Part shown: positions 16,377 through 23,932 of the stretch, one piece after another
How positions within the stretch are numbered: the stretch's first letter is position 1
Layout of the letters: each line of letters begins with the position of its first letter
From: a bacterium
GTDB taxonomy: Bacteria; Hydrothermota; Tepidihabitantia; Tepidihabitantales; Tepidihabitantaceae
Direction: 5' to 3'
Length of the DNA: 44,942 bases
Assembly (NCBI GenBank): GCA_035505375.1
Contig: DATJQV010000078.1
Span: 1 to 44,942, forward strand
The notes under the pieces: generated by a model
Databases searched by the model: none
The model's input: the letters and a program-made list of their open reading frames with translations, nothing else
Told to the model about the DNA's origin: nothing
Program-made: the position numbers and the translations under genes

Positions 16377-16664
16377 CCTCGAGTGCTCCCTTCAAAGCTC
16401 GCCGGAAAGCTCGTCTCAAAGTTCGCCGGAAAGTGCCTTAGAAAGCAAACTCGAAAGCTCACTTCAGAGCATCCTCCATCGCTCACTTCAGAGCTCACTT
16501 CAGAGCTCGCTTCATCGCTTCGTGCATCGCTCGTCTCAAAGCTCAGCGCATTGCTTCTCACATCGCTCGCTGCAAAGCTCAGCCAAAAGCTCGCGTCAAA
16601 GCTCGGCTGAAAGCTCAATTCAAAGCTCGCTTCGAAGCTTGTTCCATGGCTTCGTCGAAAGCTC
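16377..16664. repeat. 12-bp tandem array A (24 units)
   Basis: Twenty-four consecutive 12-bp units in unbroken register, consensus approximately GCTTCAAAGCTC. The last seven bases (AAAGCTC, AGAGCTC or ATCGCTC) are conserved and the first four are variable. Read on the minus strand the units encode a degenerate Ser-Phe-Glu-x tetrapeptide, and the minus frame is open from 16669 to 16259. No Shine-Dalgarno site or signal is evident, so coding is doubtful. An array of the same period lies at 28496-28759. Confidence 0.85.
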
Positions 16665-16860
16665 CCCAAAAGGCAAGCCCCCAGGCGACCCCTATATGCG
16701 GACTTTTCGTCCTGCGACTGGCACTAACCTGCCGGAGACGGGGAAGTTAGGCTCGGTCGGTCAGAATCGCTAAGCCTCCAGTTCTTTTAGGGCTTTCGGC
16801 GAACCCGAAGTCCGCCCGCGCGTCAGGAATCGCCTGCCGTGATGCTGTGATCTGGAGGCG

Positions 16861-17007
16861 GTGAGCCGCAGGCCGCAAGCTGTCGGCTGTCATCATCGTC
16901 TAGACCGAATCCGCTATCGACTTACGGCTCACGGCTAGCCGCTCCGGCGTGTTTCTGATGCCGCATCCGACCGAGGCCGCAAGCTGTAAGCTGTCAGCCG
17001 TTAGCTC
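16861..17007. repeat. CCGCAAGCTGT / TCAGCCGTTAGC repeat cluster
   Basis: Words such as GGCCGCAAGCTGTCGGCTGT, CTTACGGCTCACGGCTAGC and AAGCTGTAAGCTGTCAGC recur in both orientations. This is another short-repeat family, in the gap between the 12-bp array and the YVTN gene. No gene is seen in 16665-17060. Confidence 0.55.
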
Positions 17008-17060
17008 TCCACGTCGTGCCTTGACGCCTTCATCTGATAGGGAGACTGTCCCTGATTTCC

Positions 17061-17141
17061 TTCGTGCCGAACCTCTACACGTTGTTCGAGGCACGCTTCA
17101 AACGGAAGCCTGCCAGTCCGGAATCGGCCGCCTCGATATGA
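17061..17141 (+). pseudogene. 5'-truncated remnant of an RND permease gene tail
   Basis: About 52 bp match 16245-16296 of the RND permease gene with only two visible mismatches, and translate as FVPNLYTLFEARFKRKPA with a different end and stop. Directly upstream is a REP-like end (GGGAGACTGTCCCTGATTTC). The likely history is a second pump gene, or a duplication, whose body was lost next to a REP-like insertion. Confidence 0.8.
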
Positions 17142-17194
17142 TTGTGGGCGCGGAACGCGCAGCGCCGAGCGCCGGTCCTGACCGGAATTGAATA

Positions 17195-17220
17195 GAAAGC
17201 CGGGCTGGTGCCCGGCTTTC
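17195..17220 (-). terminator. Intrinsic terminator-like hairpin after the YVTN gene
   Basis: GAAAGCCGGGC and its complement form an 11-bp stem around a 4-nt loop. On the minus strand it lies 23 nt after the stop of the gene at 17243 and is followed by a T-rich stretch. Confidence 0.7.
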
Positions 17221-17242
17221 ATGACACGGTTTCGGGTATCGG

Positions 17243-19963
17243 TTACTCGACCACGAGCTTCCGCGTTGCGTGGGAGCCGTTGCTCTCCAACTTCAGAATG
17301 TAGATGCCGCTGGCGAGTGTTCCCTGCCTGCCGTTCGCGGTCAGAGGCAAGTGGTGAGTCCCGGCCATCTGGCCACCGGTTGCGATGGTGCGGACCAGTT
17401 TGCCCGCGACGTCGTAGAGCTTCAGGCTGACACTACCCGGTCTGGGTAGAGAGTAGGTAATCCCAGCTCTGCCTGGACAGGGATTCGGAGCGACGTCCAA
17501 GGCCAGCGTCCGAACGCCGGGTTCCTGCCGCCCAGCCGCGACACCGCCGTGAGCCACCATCCGATACAGCGGGTACACGTCGAGGTTGCCGGCAAATGGC
17601 GTGCCCATGCCTTCGTTGTTGGTGGTCCCTGCATCGGATTCGAGCGGCTGGGCACAGACAAAGTTCTCTCCCATTATCAGTGAGTCTGAGCCCCACGCAT
17701 AGGACCAGTTGATGGAGTCCGTGCCTGCGCCGGAGGTTACGGACGCCCAGTCCCACCTACTTTGTGCGGTACCTGCGCGGTTGCACACACCCATCATCTT
17801 CGTCCGACCCGGTGTGGAGCGATTGACTCCTTTGCCGGCCAGGGCCGGTCGGGCGGCCGCGGTGGTATCGCCCGGGAGTCGGTTGAATGCCGCGTGCACT
17901 TTGGTGTCATAGACCGGCGCATCGGTGATTACCGTCACCTTGCCGCTGTGTTCGCTCGCGACGTAGATTCTGTTCGTAACCGGGTTCACGGCCACGCCAA
18001 AGGGAATTGAGTCTACCGCTACCGTGGTAGTGGCATTGGTCGCGCCGTCTATAACCGTAACGTTGGCGCTCAGGGCGTTGATGACGTAGGCCTTGTTCGT
18101 CACCGGGTTCACACCTATGGCCCAGGGATATGATCCGACCGGCACGGTGTGCGTGCTGTTGGTCGCGCCGTCGATAACCGTCACGCTGGAGTTCCCGTGG
18201 TTGACGACATAGATTCTGTTCGTGACCGGGTTCACGGCAATGGCAGAGGGGTTTGAGCCGGCGGGCACGCGCGTCGTGTCTTTGGTCGCCCCGTCGATCA
18301 CAGTCACGTCATTGCTGGACCCATTGGCGACGTAGATTCTGTTCGTGACCGGGTTTACTGCCACGGCATCGGGATTAGAGCCGACTGTTACCAGCGTCGT
18401 GTCGTTAGTGGCACCGTCTATGACTGTCACGTCGGTTCCGCCCTGGTTCGCTACGTAGATCCTGTTGGTGGCCGGGTTCACGGCCACGGCGTAGGGGTCA
18501 GAGCCGGCGGGCACCAGCGTCGTGTCGTTGGTCGCGCCATCAATCACGGTCACGTCATTGCTGGAGCCGTTGGTGACGTAGATCCTGTTCGTGACCGGGT
18601 TCACTGCAACGGAACCCGGCATTGAGTCTGCCGGTACGAGAGCCGTGCTATTGGTCGCTCCGTCGACTACGGTGACATTGCCGTCGCCGAAGTCCACAAC
18701 GTATATCTTGTTAGTGACCGGGTTCAGGGCCATCGCATAGGGCGCCGCGCCAACGGCCACCAGTGTCGTGTCGTTGGTCGCGCCATCGATAACGGTCACG
18801 TTGGCTCCGCCTTCGTTCGCGATGTATATCTTGTTGGTGACCGGGTTCGCCACCGCAGCATATGGCGTCGAACCCGCGGCCACCCGGGTCGTATCGTTGG
18901 TCGTGCCGTCGATAACCGTCACACCGTTGCTATTGTAGTTCGTGACATAGACCTTGTTGGTGACCGGGTTCACCGCCACGGCTTGCGGATTGGTGCCAGC
19001 GGTCACCGTGTTCGTATCGTTGGTCGCGCCGTCGATCACCGTGACGTCGCTGCTGCCGGAATTCGCAACGTAGATCTTGTTGGTGACCGGGTTGACTGAC
19101 ACCGTATAGGGGTAAGCGCCAGCGGCCACGAGCGTGGTGTCGTTGCTCGAGCCATCTATCACCGTCACGCTGCTACTGCTGTAGTTCGCGACGTAGACCT
19201 TGTTGGTGACCGGGTTCACCGCTACGTCACAAGGCGCCACACCCGCTGCCACCAGCGACGTGCCCTTGGTCGCTCCGTCTATCACCGTTACGTTATTGCT
19301 GTTGTAGTTGGTGACGTAGATCTTGTTGGTGACGGGGTTCACGGCCAGGGCAGAGGGATTTGTGCCGGCGGGTACCGTCGCGGTGTCGTTGGTTGCGCCG
19401 TCAATCACGGTCACGCTGTTGCTCCCGGTGTTCGCCACATAGATCTTGTTCGTGACGGCATTCACCGCTACGGCCCGGGGTGTGTTGCCTACTGGCACTG
19501 TCGTCGCGGCGTTGGTCGCACCGTCGATTACTGTCACGTTGGCGCTGGCCTGGTTCGTTACATAGATCTTGTTTGTGACCGGGTTGACCGCCACGGCGCG
19601 GGGATTCGCGCCCGCGGCCACCAGCGTCGTGTCGTTGGTTGCGCCATCGACTACGGTCACGGTATTCTCGAAGAAATCCGTGACGTAGATCCTGTTCGTG
19701 ACCGGGTTGACCGCCACGTCCCAGGTACTCGTGCCTGATGGAACCAGCGTCGTGTCGTTGGTAACGCCGTCGATTACCGTCACCTCGCCGGTGCCTGCGT
19801 TTGCGACGTAGATCTTGTTGGTGACCGGGTTCACAGCCAAAGCCCAGGGGTTCGCTGCCGCGGGCACCGTTGTCGTGACCCAATCGGCTGAGGCGGTACC
19901 GAAGCCGGCGAAGGTCAGGCAGAATGCCAGCATCCCGACTTTAATACTCTTTTCCGATATCAT
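17243..19963 (-). CDS. Secreted YVTN beta-propeller protein with C-terminal sorting-like domain
   Basis: A 906-residue exported protein. The ATG at 19963 is chosen because AAAGGAG lies upstream and a signal peptide follows (MLAFCLTFAGFGTASA); the frame opening at 20437 adds low-quality sequence crossing a REP-like element. Sixteen tandem repeats of 42 residues each carry a VNPVTNKIYVTN core and an NVTVIDGATNDTTLVPAG tail. This is the YVTN family of surface beta-propellers, and 16 repeats suggest two propellers. After a linker of about 100 residues comes a FlgD/Por-like domain (APNPCPGRAGITYSLPRPG, then GIYILKLESNG). Binding or adhesion at the cell surface is inferred from the family. The 126-bp DNA repeats are highly alike, so copy number may vary or be misassembled. 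Confidence 0.85.
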   Translation of the reverse strand: MISEKSIKVGMLAFCLTFAGFGTASADWVTTTVPAAANPWALAVNPVTNKIYVANAGTGEVTVIDGVTNDTTLVPSGTSTWDVAVNPVTNRIYVTDFFENTVTVVDGATNDTTLVAAGANPRAVAVNPVTNKIYVTNQASANVTVIDGATNAATTVPVGNTPRAVAVNAVTNKIYVANTGSNSVTVIDGATNDTATVPAGTNPSALAVNPVTNKIYVTNYNSNNVTVIDGATKGTSLVAAGVAPCDVAVNPVTNKVYVANYSSSSVTVIDGSSNDTTLVAAGAYPYTVSVNPVTNKIYVANSGSSDVTVIDGATNDTNTVTAGTNPQAVAVNPVTNKVYVTNYNSNGVTVIDGTTNDTTRVAAGSTPYAAVANPVTNKIYIANEGGANVTVIDGATNDTTLVAVGAAPYAMALNPVTNKIYVVDFGDGNVTVVDGATNSTALVPADSMPGSVAVNPVTNRIYVTNGSSNDVTVIDGATNDTTLVPAGSDPYAVAVNPATNRIYVANQGGTDVTVIDGATNDTTLVTVGSNPDAVAVNPVTNRIYVANGSSNDVTVIDGATKDTTRVPAGSNPSAIAVNPVTNRIYVVNHGNSSVTVIDGATNSTHTVPVGSYPWAIGVNPVTNKAYVINALSANVTVIDGATNATTTVAVDSIPFGVAVNPVTNRIYVASEHSGKVTVITDAPVYDTKVHAAFNRLPGDTTAAARPALAGKGVNRSTPGRTKMMGVCNRAGTAQSRWDWASVTSGAGTDSINWSYAWGSDSLIMGENFVCAQPLESDAGTTNNEGMGTPFAGNLDVYPLYRMVAHGGVAAGRQEPGVRTLALDVAPNPCPGRAGITYSLPRPGSVSLKLYDVAGKLVRTIATGGQMAGTHHLPLTANGRQGTLASGIYILKLESNGSHATRKLVVE

Positions 19964-20199
19964 CTTCGGTTCTCCTTTGTGGTGCCCAAACGTGCCAGTG
20001 AAACTGCGGCGGCGACGGAGCCGCCGCCAATGCCGGCTCAGCATAGCGACAGGTGTCACCCGGTCAACATCGGGGACATGTGCAGGTGCCGGCTGCGCGC
20101 AGTCCGGGCCGCAGACCGAAATCCGCGACTCGGTAGCGACAAGTCTCCAGTCGAACTGCGTATCTTGTCTACGACCGATGAGTTGGTGCGCGCGCGGAA

Positions 20200-20300
20200 A
20201 ACGGGGACTGCACCGCGCCGAGCAGGCGCCGGGGACACATCCGCGACGAGTTCCTCGCGTCGCTCCATGGACGTGTCCCCTACAAAGACTGTCCCCTGTT
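20200..20300 (-). repeat. REP-like non-autonomous element, copy 2
   Basis: The reverse complement of this stretch matches 889-987 closely, including GGAGCGACGCGAGG and GTCGCGGATGTGTCCCCGGC and the GGGGAC ends. It sits in the 567-bp gap between the YVTN gene and the NusG-II gene; I see no gene in that gap. Confidence 0.7.
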
Positions 20301-20501
20301 TTCCGCAGGGGTTGAGGACGAACCCCAAGGTGCGGAGCTTGGTGGGGTCGCGGACTCGGACGCTTCGTCTGGCGCGGAACATGGTTCTTCCGGATGACGG
20401 GGGTCCGCTCCCGCGCAGTGAGCAAGCTGACTACCATCTAGATTGCGACTTCTCTCTGCAGGGCCCGTTCATTCTCGGGTCCTCTCGTTTGTTCCCACCG
20501 G

Positions 20502-20530
20502 TTGCCAATCTGACCTAATCCGCCTAGACT
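20502..20530 (+). promoter_or_regulatory. Possible promoter of the NusG-II gene
   Basis: TTGCCA (20502-20507), 17-nt spacer, TAGACT (20525-20530). Transcription would begin near the TTG at 20537, which is in frame with the GTG at 20531. Confidence 0.45.
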
Positions 20531-20923
20531 GTGGTCTTGTTGAACCGACAACTCGGCCGGCTCACAGTTCTCGACGTCCTGCTTCTTGCCGCGCTGATTG
20601 CGCTCCCCGGCGCGGCGCTGGTAAGGTCGTGGACCAGACGCAACGAGAAGCCGGTGGCCTTCGTCTACCATGACAATCGGTTGGTCGGCGCGTATCAGCT
20701 TGACCGGGATCAGTCTGTGTTCATCGGTGACAAGACCCGGCCGGACATGAAGATCGAGATCAAGAACGGAGCAATCCGGGTCGCGGAATCCGACTGCCCC
20801 AGAGGCATATGCATGCAAGCCGGCTGGGTGCGAACGCCCGGCCGGTCAATCGTGTGCGTACCGAACCGGGTGTTGATTGAGATCCGGGGCGAACGCCAGG
20901 GATACGATGCAGAGAGCTACTGA
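20531..20923 (+). CDS. NusG domain II-containing membrane-anchored protein
   Basis: A 130-residue protein with an N-terminal hydrophobic anchor (LTVLDVLLLAALIALPGAALV) and a small extracytoplasmic domain. The block SDCPRGICMQAGWVRTPGRSIVCVPNRVLIEI is typical of the stand-alone NusG domain II family, with two cysteines near DCPRGIC. These proteins are usually encoded beside Gx-family (heptaprenyl diphosphate synthase component I-like) membrane proteins, as here. Their role is unknown. The start may be the GTG at 20531 or, if leaderless, the in-frame TTG at 20537. The 3' end overlaps the next gene by 17 bp. Confidence 0.8.
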   Translation: MVLLNRQLGRLTVLDVLLLAALIALPGAALVRSWTRRNEKPVAFVYHDNRLVGAYQLDRDQSVFIGDKTRPDMKIEIKNGAIRVAESDCPRGICMQAGWVRTPGRSIVCVPNRVLIEIRGERQGYDAESY

Positions 20924-22151
20924 GGGCAACGCGGAAGGCGGAGGGCGGAAAACGGAAGACGACGGCGTGGCCCGGCTCGCGATGCTCGTAGCCTGCGCGT
21001 CGGTGCTCCAAGTCGCCGAGTCGCTCTTCCCGCACCCGCTGCCCGGCGTGCGGCTCGGGCTCGCCAATATCATAACCGTGATCGCCCTGGTCTACATGGG
21101 TCCCGGCGTCGCAATCCAGCTCGCCGTGCTACGCACGCTGGTGAGCTCCATGGTGCTCGGGACGTTTCTGACCCCGACCTTTGTGCTCTCGTTCTCCGGC
21201 GGCGTGGTCAGCGCGGTGGTCATGGCCCTGCTCTACCGGCTTTCGCTTGGTGGACGACCACTCTTCAGTCTCGTCGGCATCAGCGTGGGCGGCGCGGCGA
21301 GTCACGTGATGACACAGGGAGCGCTCGTCTATCTGCTGTTCATCCGATCGAGCGGCGTGCTGTGGCTCTGGCCGTGGCTCTGCCTGGCCGCGGTGGCAAC
21401 GGGCCTGCTCACCGGCCTGATTGCCGTGCAGGCAGTACGGCGGCTGGAGGCAGGCCAAGGGGTCAAGGAATCGGGGATTCAAGGCTTTCAGTGTCCGGAC
21501 ACTCGACTCCTAGAATCCTCGAATCCCGGAATCCATTCCTTTGTCCGCCGCCTGCGGCCGGAGTTGAAGATTGCCGGAGTTGTTGTTCTCGGCCTCGCCG
21601 TAGTCTTTTTCTCTGACTGGAGGCTGTATGCTGCAGTTTTCGGTCTGCTTGTCATCCTTTCAGTGCTGGGGCGAGTGCGTGTCAGCCGCCTGCTGGCCGG
21701 GCTGAAATGGGTGTGGCCGCTGGTGCTGGCCTCGCTCGTGATGCCGGTCGTCTTCTCACCGTGGGGCAGAGCATTGCTGGAACTCGGGCCGTTGCGGGTG
21801 ACGAGTGAGGGGCTGCATGAGGGGGCGGTCTTCGCCGCGCGCATCCTGCTCCTGGTCTTCGCGACAGCAGTACTGGCGCAGACGACCGCGCCGCACGAAC
21901 TTGCGACCGGGCTGGAGAAACTGCTGCGGCCTCTGCGGGTCTTCCGGGTTGAACCCGGCCAACTGGCGCGTTCGCTCAGCCTCTCATGGTCTCACTTCCC
22001 GCAGCTCCAGCAGAGCGTCCGGCGCATGGTCGGCACGAACCGTGGCCGCAGAGGCTGGCTGGACCGGACCATCCATCTTCCCGGCGACATTATAGCGGAC
22101 ATGTTCCGGCTGGCCGGGCAGGGCGCCGATTCGGCACAGGGAAGAGGATGA
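20907..22151 (+). CDS. Gx-family membrane protein fused to an ECF transporter T component (CbiQ/EcfT-like)
   Basis: A 414-residue two-domain membrane protein. Residues of about 24-180 match the Gx transporter family (LAMLVACASVLQVAESLFPHPLPGVRLGLANIITVIAL), predicted S-component-like proteins also called heptaprenyl diphosphate synthase component I. Residues of about 212-400 resemble the EcfT/CbiQ energy-coupling transmembrane subunit, ending in a cytosolic helical part (FPQLQQSVRRMVGTNRGRRGW). No ATPase (EcfA) gene is in the window and the substrate is unknown. The linker (about residues 183-211, VKESGIQGFQCPDTRLLESS) is translated from a repeat that is intergenic at 13096, and residues 7-17 come from a GCGGAAGGCGGAGGGCGG repeat. 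The fusion thus looks made through repeat DNA. The ATG at 20907 follows AGGGA. Confidence 0.8.
   Translation: MQRATEGNAEGGGRKTEDDGVARLAMLVACASVLQVAESLFPHPLPGVRLGLANIITVIALVYMGPGVAIQLAVLRTLVSSMVLGTFLTPTFVLSFSGGVVSAVVMALLYRLSLGGRPLFSLVGISVGGAASHVMTQGALVYLLFIRSSGVLWLWPWLCLAAVATGLLTGLIAVQAVRRLEAGQGVKESGIQGFQCPDTRLLESSNPGIHSFVRRLRPELKIAGVVVLGLAVVFFSDWRLYAAVFGLLVILSVLGRVRVSRLLAGLKWVWPLVLASLVMPVVFSPWGRALLELGPLRVTSEGLHEGAVFAARILLLVFATAVLAQTTAPHELATGLEKLLRPLRVFRVEPGQLARSLSLSWSHFPQLQQSVRRMVGTNRGRRGWLDRTIHLPGDIIADMFRLAGQGADSAQGRG
21457..21541. repeat. GAATCC/TCGAATCC repeat element, intragenic copy
   Basis: Reads GGGGTCAAGGAATCGGGG, then TTCAGTGTCCGGACACTCG, then CTAGAATCCTCGAATCCCGG. It matches the intergenic element at 13096-13178. 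Here it is translated without a stop as the linker between the two domains of the fusion protein. Confidence 0.75.
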
Positions 22152-22182
22152 CGCGGAAATCGCGGCCGGCTGCCTTCCGCTA

Positions 22183-22211
22183 TTGACTTAAGTGCTGGAG
22201 AGCGATATCCT
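22183..22211 (+). promoter_or_regulatory. Promoter of the ECF sigma operon
   Basis: TTGACT (22183-22188), 17-nt spacer, TATCCT (22206-22211). Eleven nt after the -10 box is a six-codon reading frame (22222-22239, MKGRR then stop) that could be a tiny leader peptide before the sigma gene. Confidence 0.5.
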
Positions 22212-22257
22212 CACGCCGAACATGAAAGGAAGACGGTGACGGCGGCAGAGACTGGAG

Positions 22258-22860
22258 ATGCGGGCACGTGACCAAAGTGAAGGGAGCCGGTTCCTGACCG
22301 AGCCCGAAGTCTCGTCCCCTGACGACCACGAGCTGGTGCTGCAGGCGCAGTCCGGCGACATGGCCGCGTTCGAGGAACTGGTGCGCCGGCACCAGCGCGG
22401 CCTGTTCTCGTACCTCTACCGGATGTGCCGGAACACCAGCGACGCCGAAGAAATGGCACAGGCGGCGTTGATCAAGGCCTGGGAAAAGCTCTCCGGGTTC
22501 CGGGGTGCTTCGAGCTTCAAGACCTGGCTCTATCGCATCGGCACCAATCTCTGTTTCAACCTCCGCACCCGGAGGAAGCCGACCGAGGAACTGACTGAGA
22601 CCCTGACCGCGCCCGATTGGGAGAGGCCGGAATCCGCCTACAATCAACGGGTGCGCGAAGAAGCGGTGCGGAAGGCGTTGGCCCGTCTCTCGGCCGACCA
22701 GCGTGCCGCACTGGTGCTCTCGGTTTATGAGGACATGAGCTACAAGGAAATTGCCGAGACACTGGGCAAGACGGTGCGGGCGGTCGACTCGCTGCTGTTC
22801 CGCGCCAAGACCAACTTGCGCAGGGCGTTGGCCGAGGACCGCGCAAAGGGAATCATCTGA
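22258..22860 (+). CDS. ECF-type RNA polymerase sigma factor
   Basis: A 200-residue sigma-70 factor of the extracytoplasmic-function group. Region 2 (FEELVRRHQRGLFSYLYRMCRNTSDAEEMAQAALIKAWEKLSGFRG) would contact the -10 box and core enzyme. Region 4 (LSADQRAALVLSVYEDMSYKEIAETLGKTVRAVDSLLFRAKTNLRRAL) would bind the -35 box. Regions 1.1 and 3 are absent, as expected. The next gene encodes a zinc anti-sigma factor and the two after it CpxP/Spy-like periplasmic proteins, so this is probably an envelope- or metal-stress regulon (inference). The ATG at 22258 has GGAG directly upstream; the N-terminal 20 residues are not conserved and the start is not certain. Confidence 0.93.
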   Translation: MRARDQSEGSRFLTEPEVSSPDDHELVLQAQSGDMAAFEELVRRHQRGLFSYLYRMCRNTSDAEEMAQAALIKAWEKLSGFRGASSFKTWLYRIGTNLCFNLRTRRKPTEELTETLTAPDWERPESAYNQRVREEAVRKALARLSADQRAALVLSVYEDMSYKEIAETLGKTVRAVDSLLFRAKTNLRRALAEDRAKGII

Positions 22861-22917
22861 TGGGTCACATACGTTGCATGGGTCTCATTCCGGATCCGCA
22901 GTAATCAGGAGGATATC

Positions 22918-23379
22918 GTGTCTAAACCTTCAGTGAATTGCGCACAGGTAAAACGGCTACTGCCTCCCTTACTTGATGAAGAGCTGTCGGGCGGGGAGCG
23001 GGAAACGGTCTCCACCCATCTCGCTTCCTGCCCGACCTGTCGCGCCGAGCTAGCGTCTTTGAAGACGGATCTTGGCCTCCTCGAACAGGTGGTTGCACCC
23101 GAGGTTTCGCCGTTCCTTGTAACGCGCGTGATGGCCGAGATCAGACATTCTGCCAGGTCCGGAGCCAAGAGTAAGTCGTTCGGCGTTCGTTTTTGGCGAC
23201 TCATCGGGTCAGTGGCCGCAGCACTCGTAGTCGCCGTCTCCATCGGCGCCGGTGTCTTTCTTGGCTCCGGCCTGGCTCAAGCCTCCACCGAGACTGCTTC
23301 GGACAGCACCGAGGCCGCGGTCAGCTACGTAGAATCATCCAACACCAGCATGTACAGCCTGATGTGGGGAGGCCAGTGA
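22918..23379 (+). CDS. Membrane-anchored zinc anti-sigma factor
   Basis: A 153-residue protein. The N-terminal zinc-binding anti-sigma domain has Cys8 and the H34-x3-C38-x2-C41 motif (THLASCPTC). One membrane helix (about 95-118, IGSVAAALVVAVSIGAGVFLGSGL) leads to a short extracytoplasmic tail. It should bind and hold inactive the sigma factor encoded 57 bp upstream. The GTG start has a strong AGGAGG Shine-Dalgarno site at 6 nt. The stop overlaps the next gene's start (TGATG), indicating translational coupling. Confidence 0.9.
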   Translation: MSKPSVNCAQVKRLLPPLLDEELSGGERETVSTHLASCPTCRAELASLKTDLGLLEQVVAPEVSPFLVTRVMAEIRHSARSGAKSKSFGVRFWRLIGSVAAALVVAVSIGAGVFLGSGLAQASTETASDSTEAAVSYVESSNTSMYSLMWGGQ

Positions 23380-23903
23380 TGCGCAGCCGCTGGCTGGTCG
23401 TCGTCACGGTTGCATCCCTCTGCCTCAATGCGGCGGTGGTCGGGGTTTTCGTGGCGCGAACGGCCCGCCGCTTCCGACATAGACGGCTGGCCTGGCTCGC
23501 GCCCGAGGTGCGCCAGAAGCTCGTGATGGCTCGTGAGGCGGCAGTGCCGGAGTTCGCCAACCTGGCTGGGCAGGCCGAGTCCACGGACTCGCTCCTGTGG
23601 ACGGAGATACGCCGCGAAAGCCCGGACAGTGCCCGGGTCGAATCGCTCTGCCAGGACCTTGGTCGGACCCACGGCCGGATGAGGGCCATGGTCTTCCGGC
23701 AGGTGCACCGGGAACTTCAGTTGTTGCCGGCAACTGCCCGCGCAGAGTATTTGGACCGCATGATGAGAATGAGGCCCGGATTAGGCGCGCTCGCACAGGC
23801 AGTCGGGTGGCGCCAGCGCTTTGGCCCCGGCATGCCCCCGCCTCCGGGTGGCGGGCCGCCCCCGGATGTCACGCCGAAGCCGCCGCCCGAATCCGGACAC
23901 TAG
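23379..23903 (+). CDS. CpxP/Spy-like periplasmic protein with membrane anchor
   Basis: A 174-residue protein. The N-terminus (WLVVVTVASLCLNAAVVGVFVA) is a membrane anchor or uncleaved signal, followed by an Arg-rich helical domain with LLPATARAEYLDRMMRMRPG, the LTxxQ-like second motif region of the CpxP/Spy/RseM-type periplasmic sensors, and a Pro-rich tail. The start overlaps the anti-sigma stop (TGATG). The same N-terminal pattern (short SL-LN-rich helix, then helical domain) occurs in the proteins at 27166 and 27624. A sensing role in the sigma/anti-sigma circuit is inferred from position. Confidence 0.7.
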   Translation: MRSRWLVVVTVASLCLNAAVVGVFVARTARRFRHRRLAWLAPEVRQKLVMAREAAVPEFANLAGQAESTDSLLWTEIRRESPDSARVESLCQDLGRTHGRMRAMVFRQVHRELQLLPATARAEYLDRMMRMRPGLGALAQAVGWRQRFGPGMPPPPGGGPPPDVTPKPPPESGH

Positions 23904-23932
23904 ATCGAATTGCAAGACAACCAAGGAGAATC

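Noticed and set aside
16377-16664. CRISPR array
   Set aside because: Units are 12 bp with no unique spacers of 25-40 bp and no cas genes nearby.
16259-16669. Minus-strand tetrapeptide-repeat protein across array A
   Set aside because: The frame is open only because 12 is a multiple of 3; no signal, Shine-Dalgarno site or flanking domain. Kept as a repeat, not a gene.
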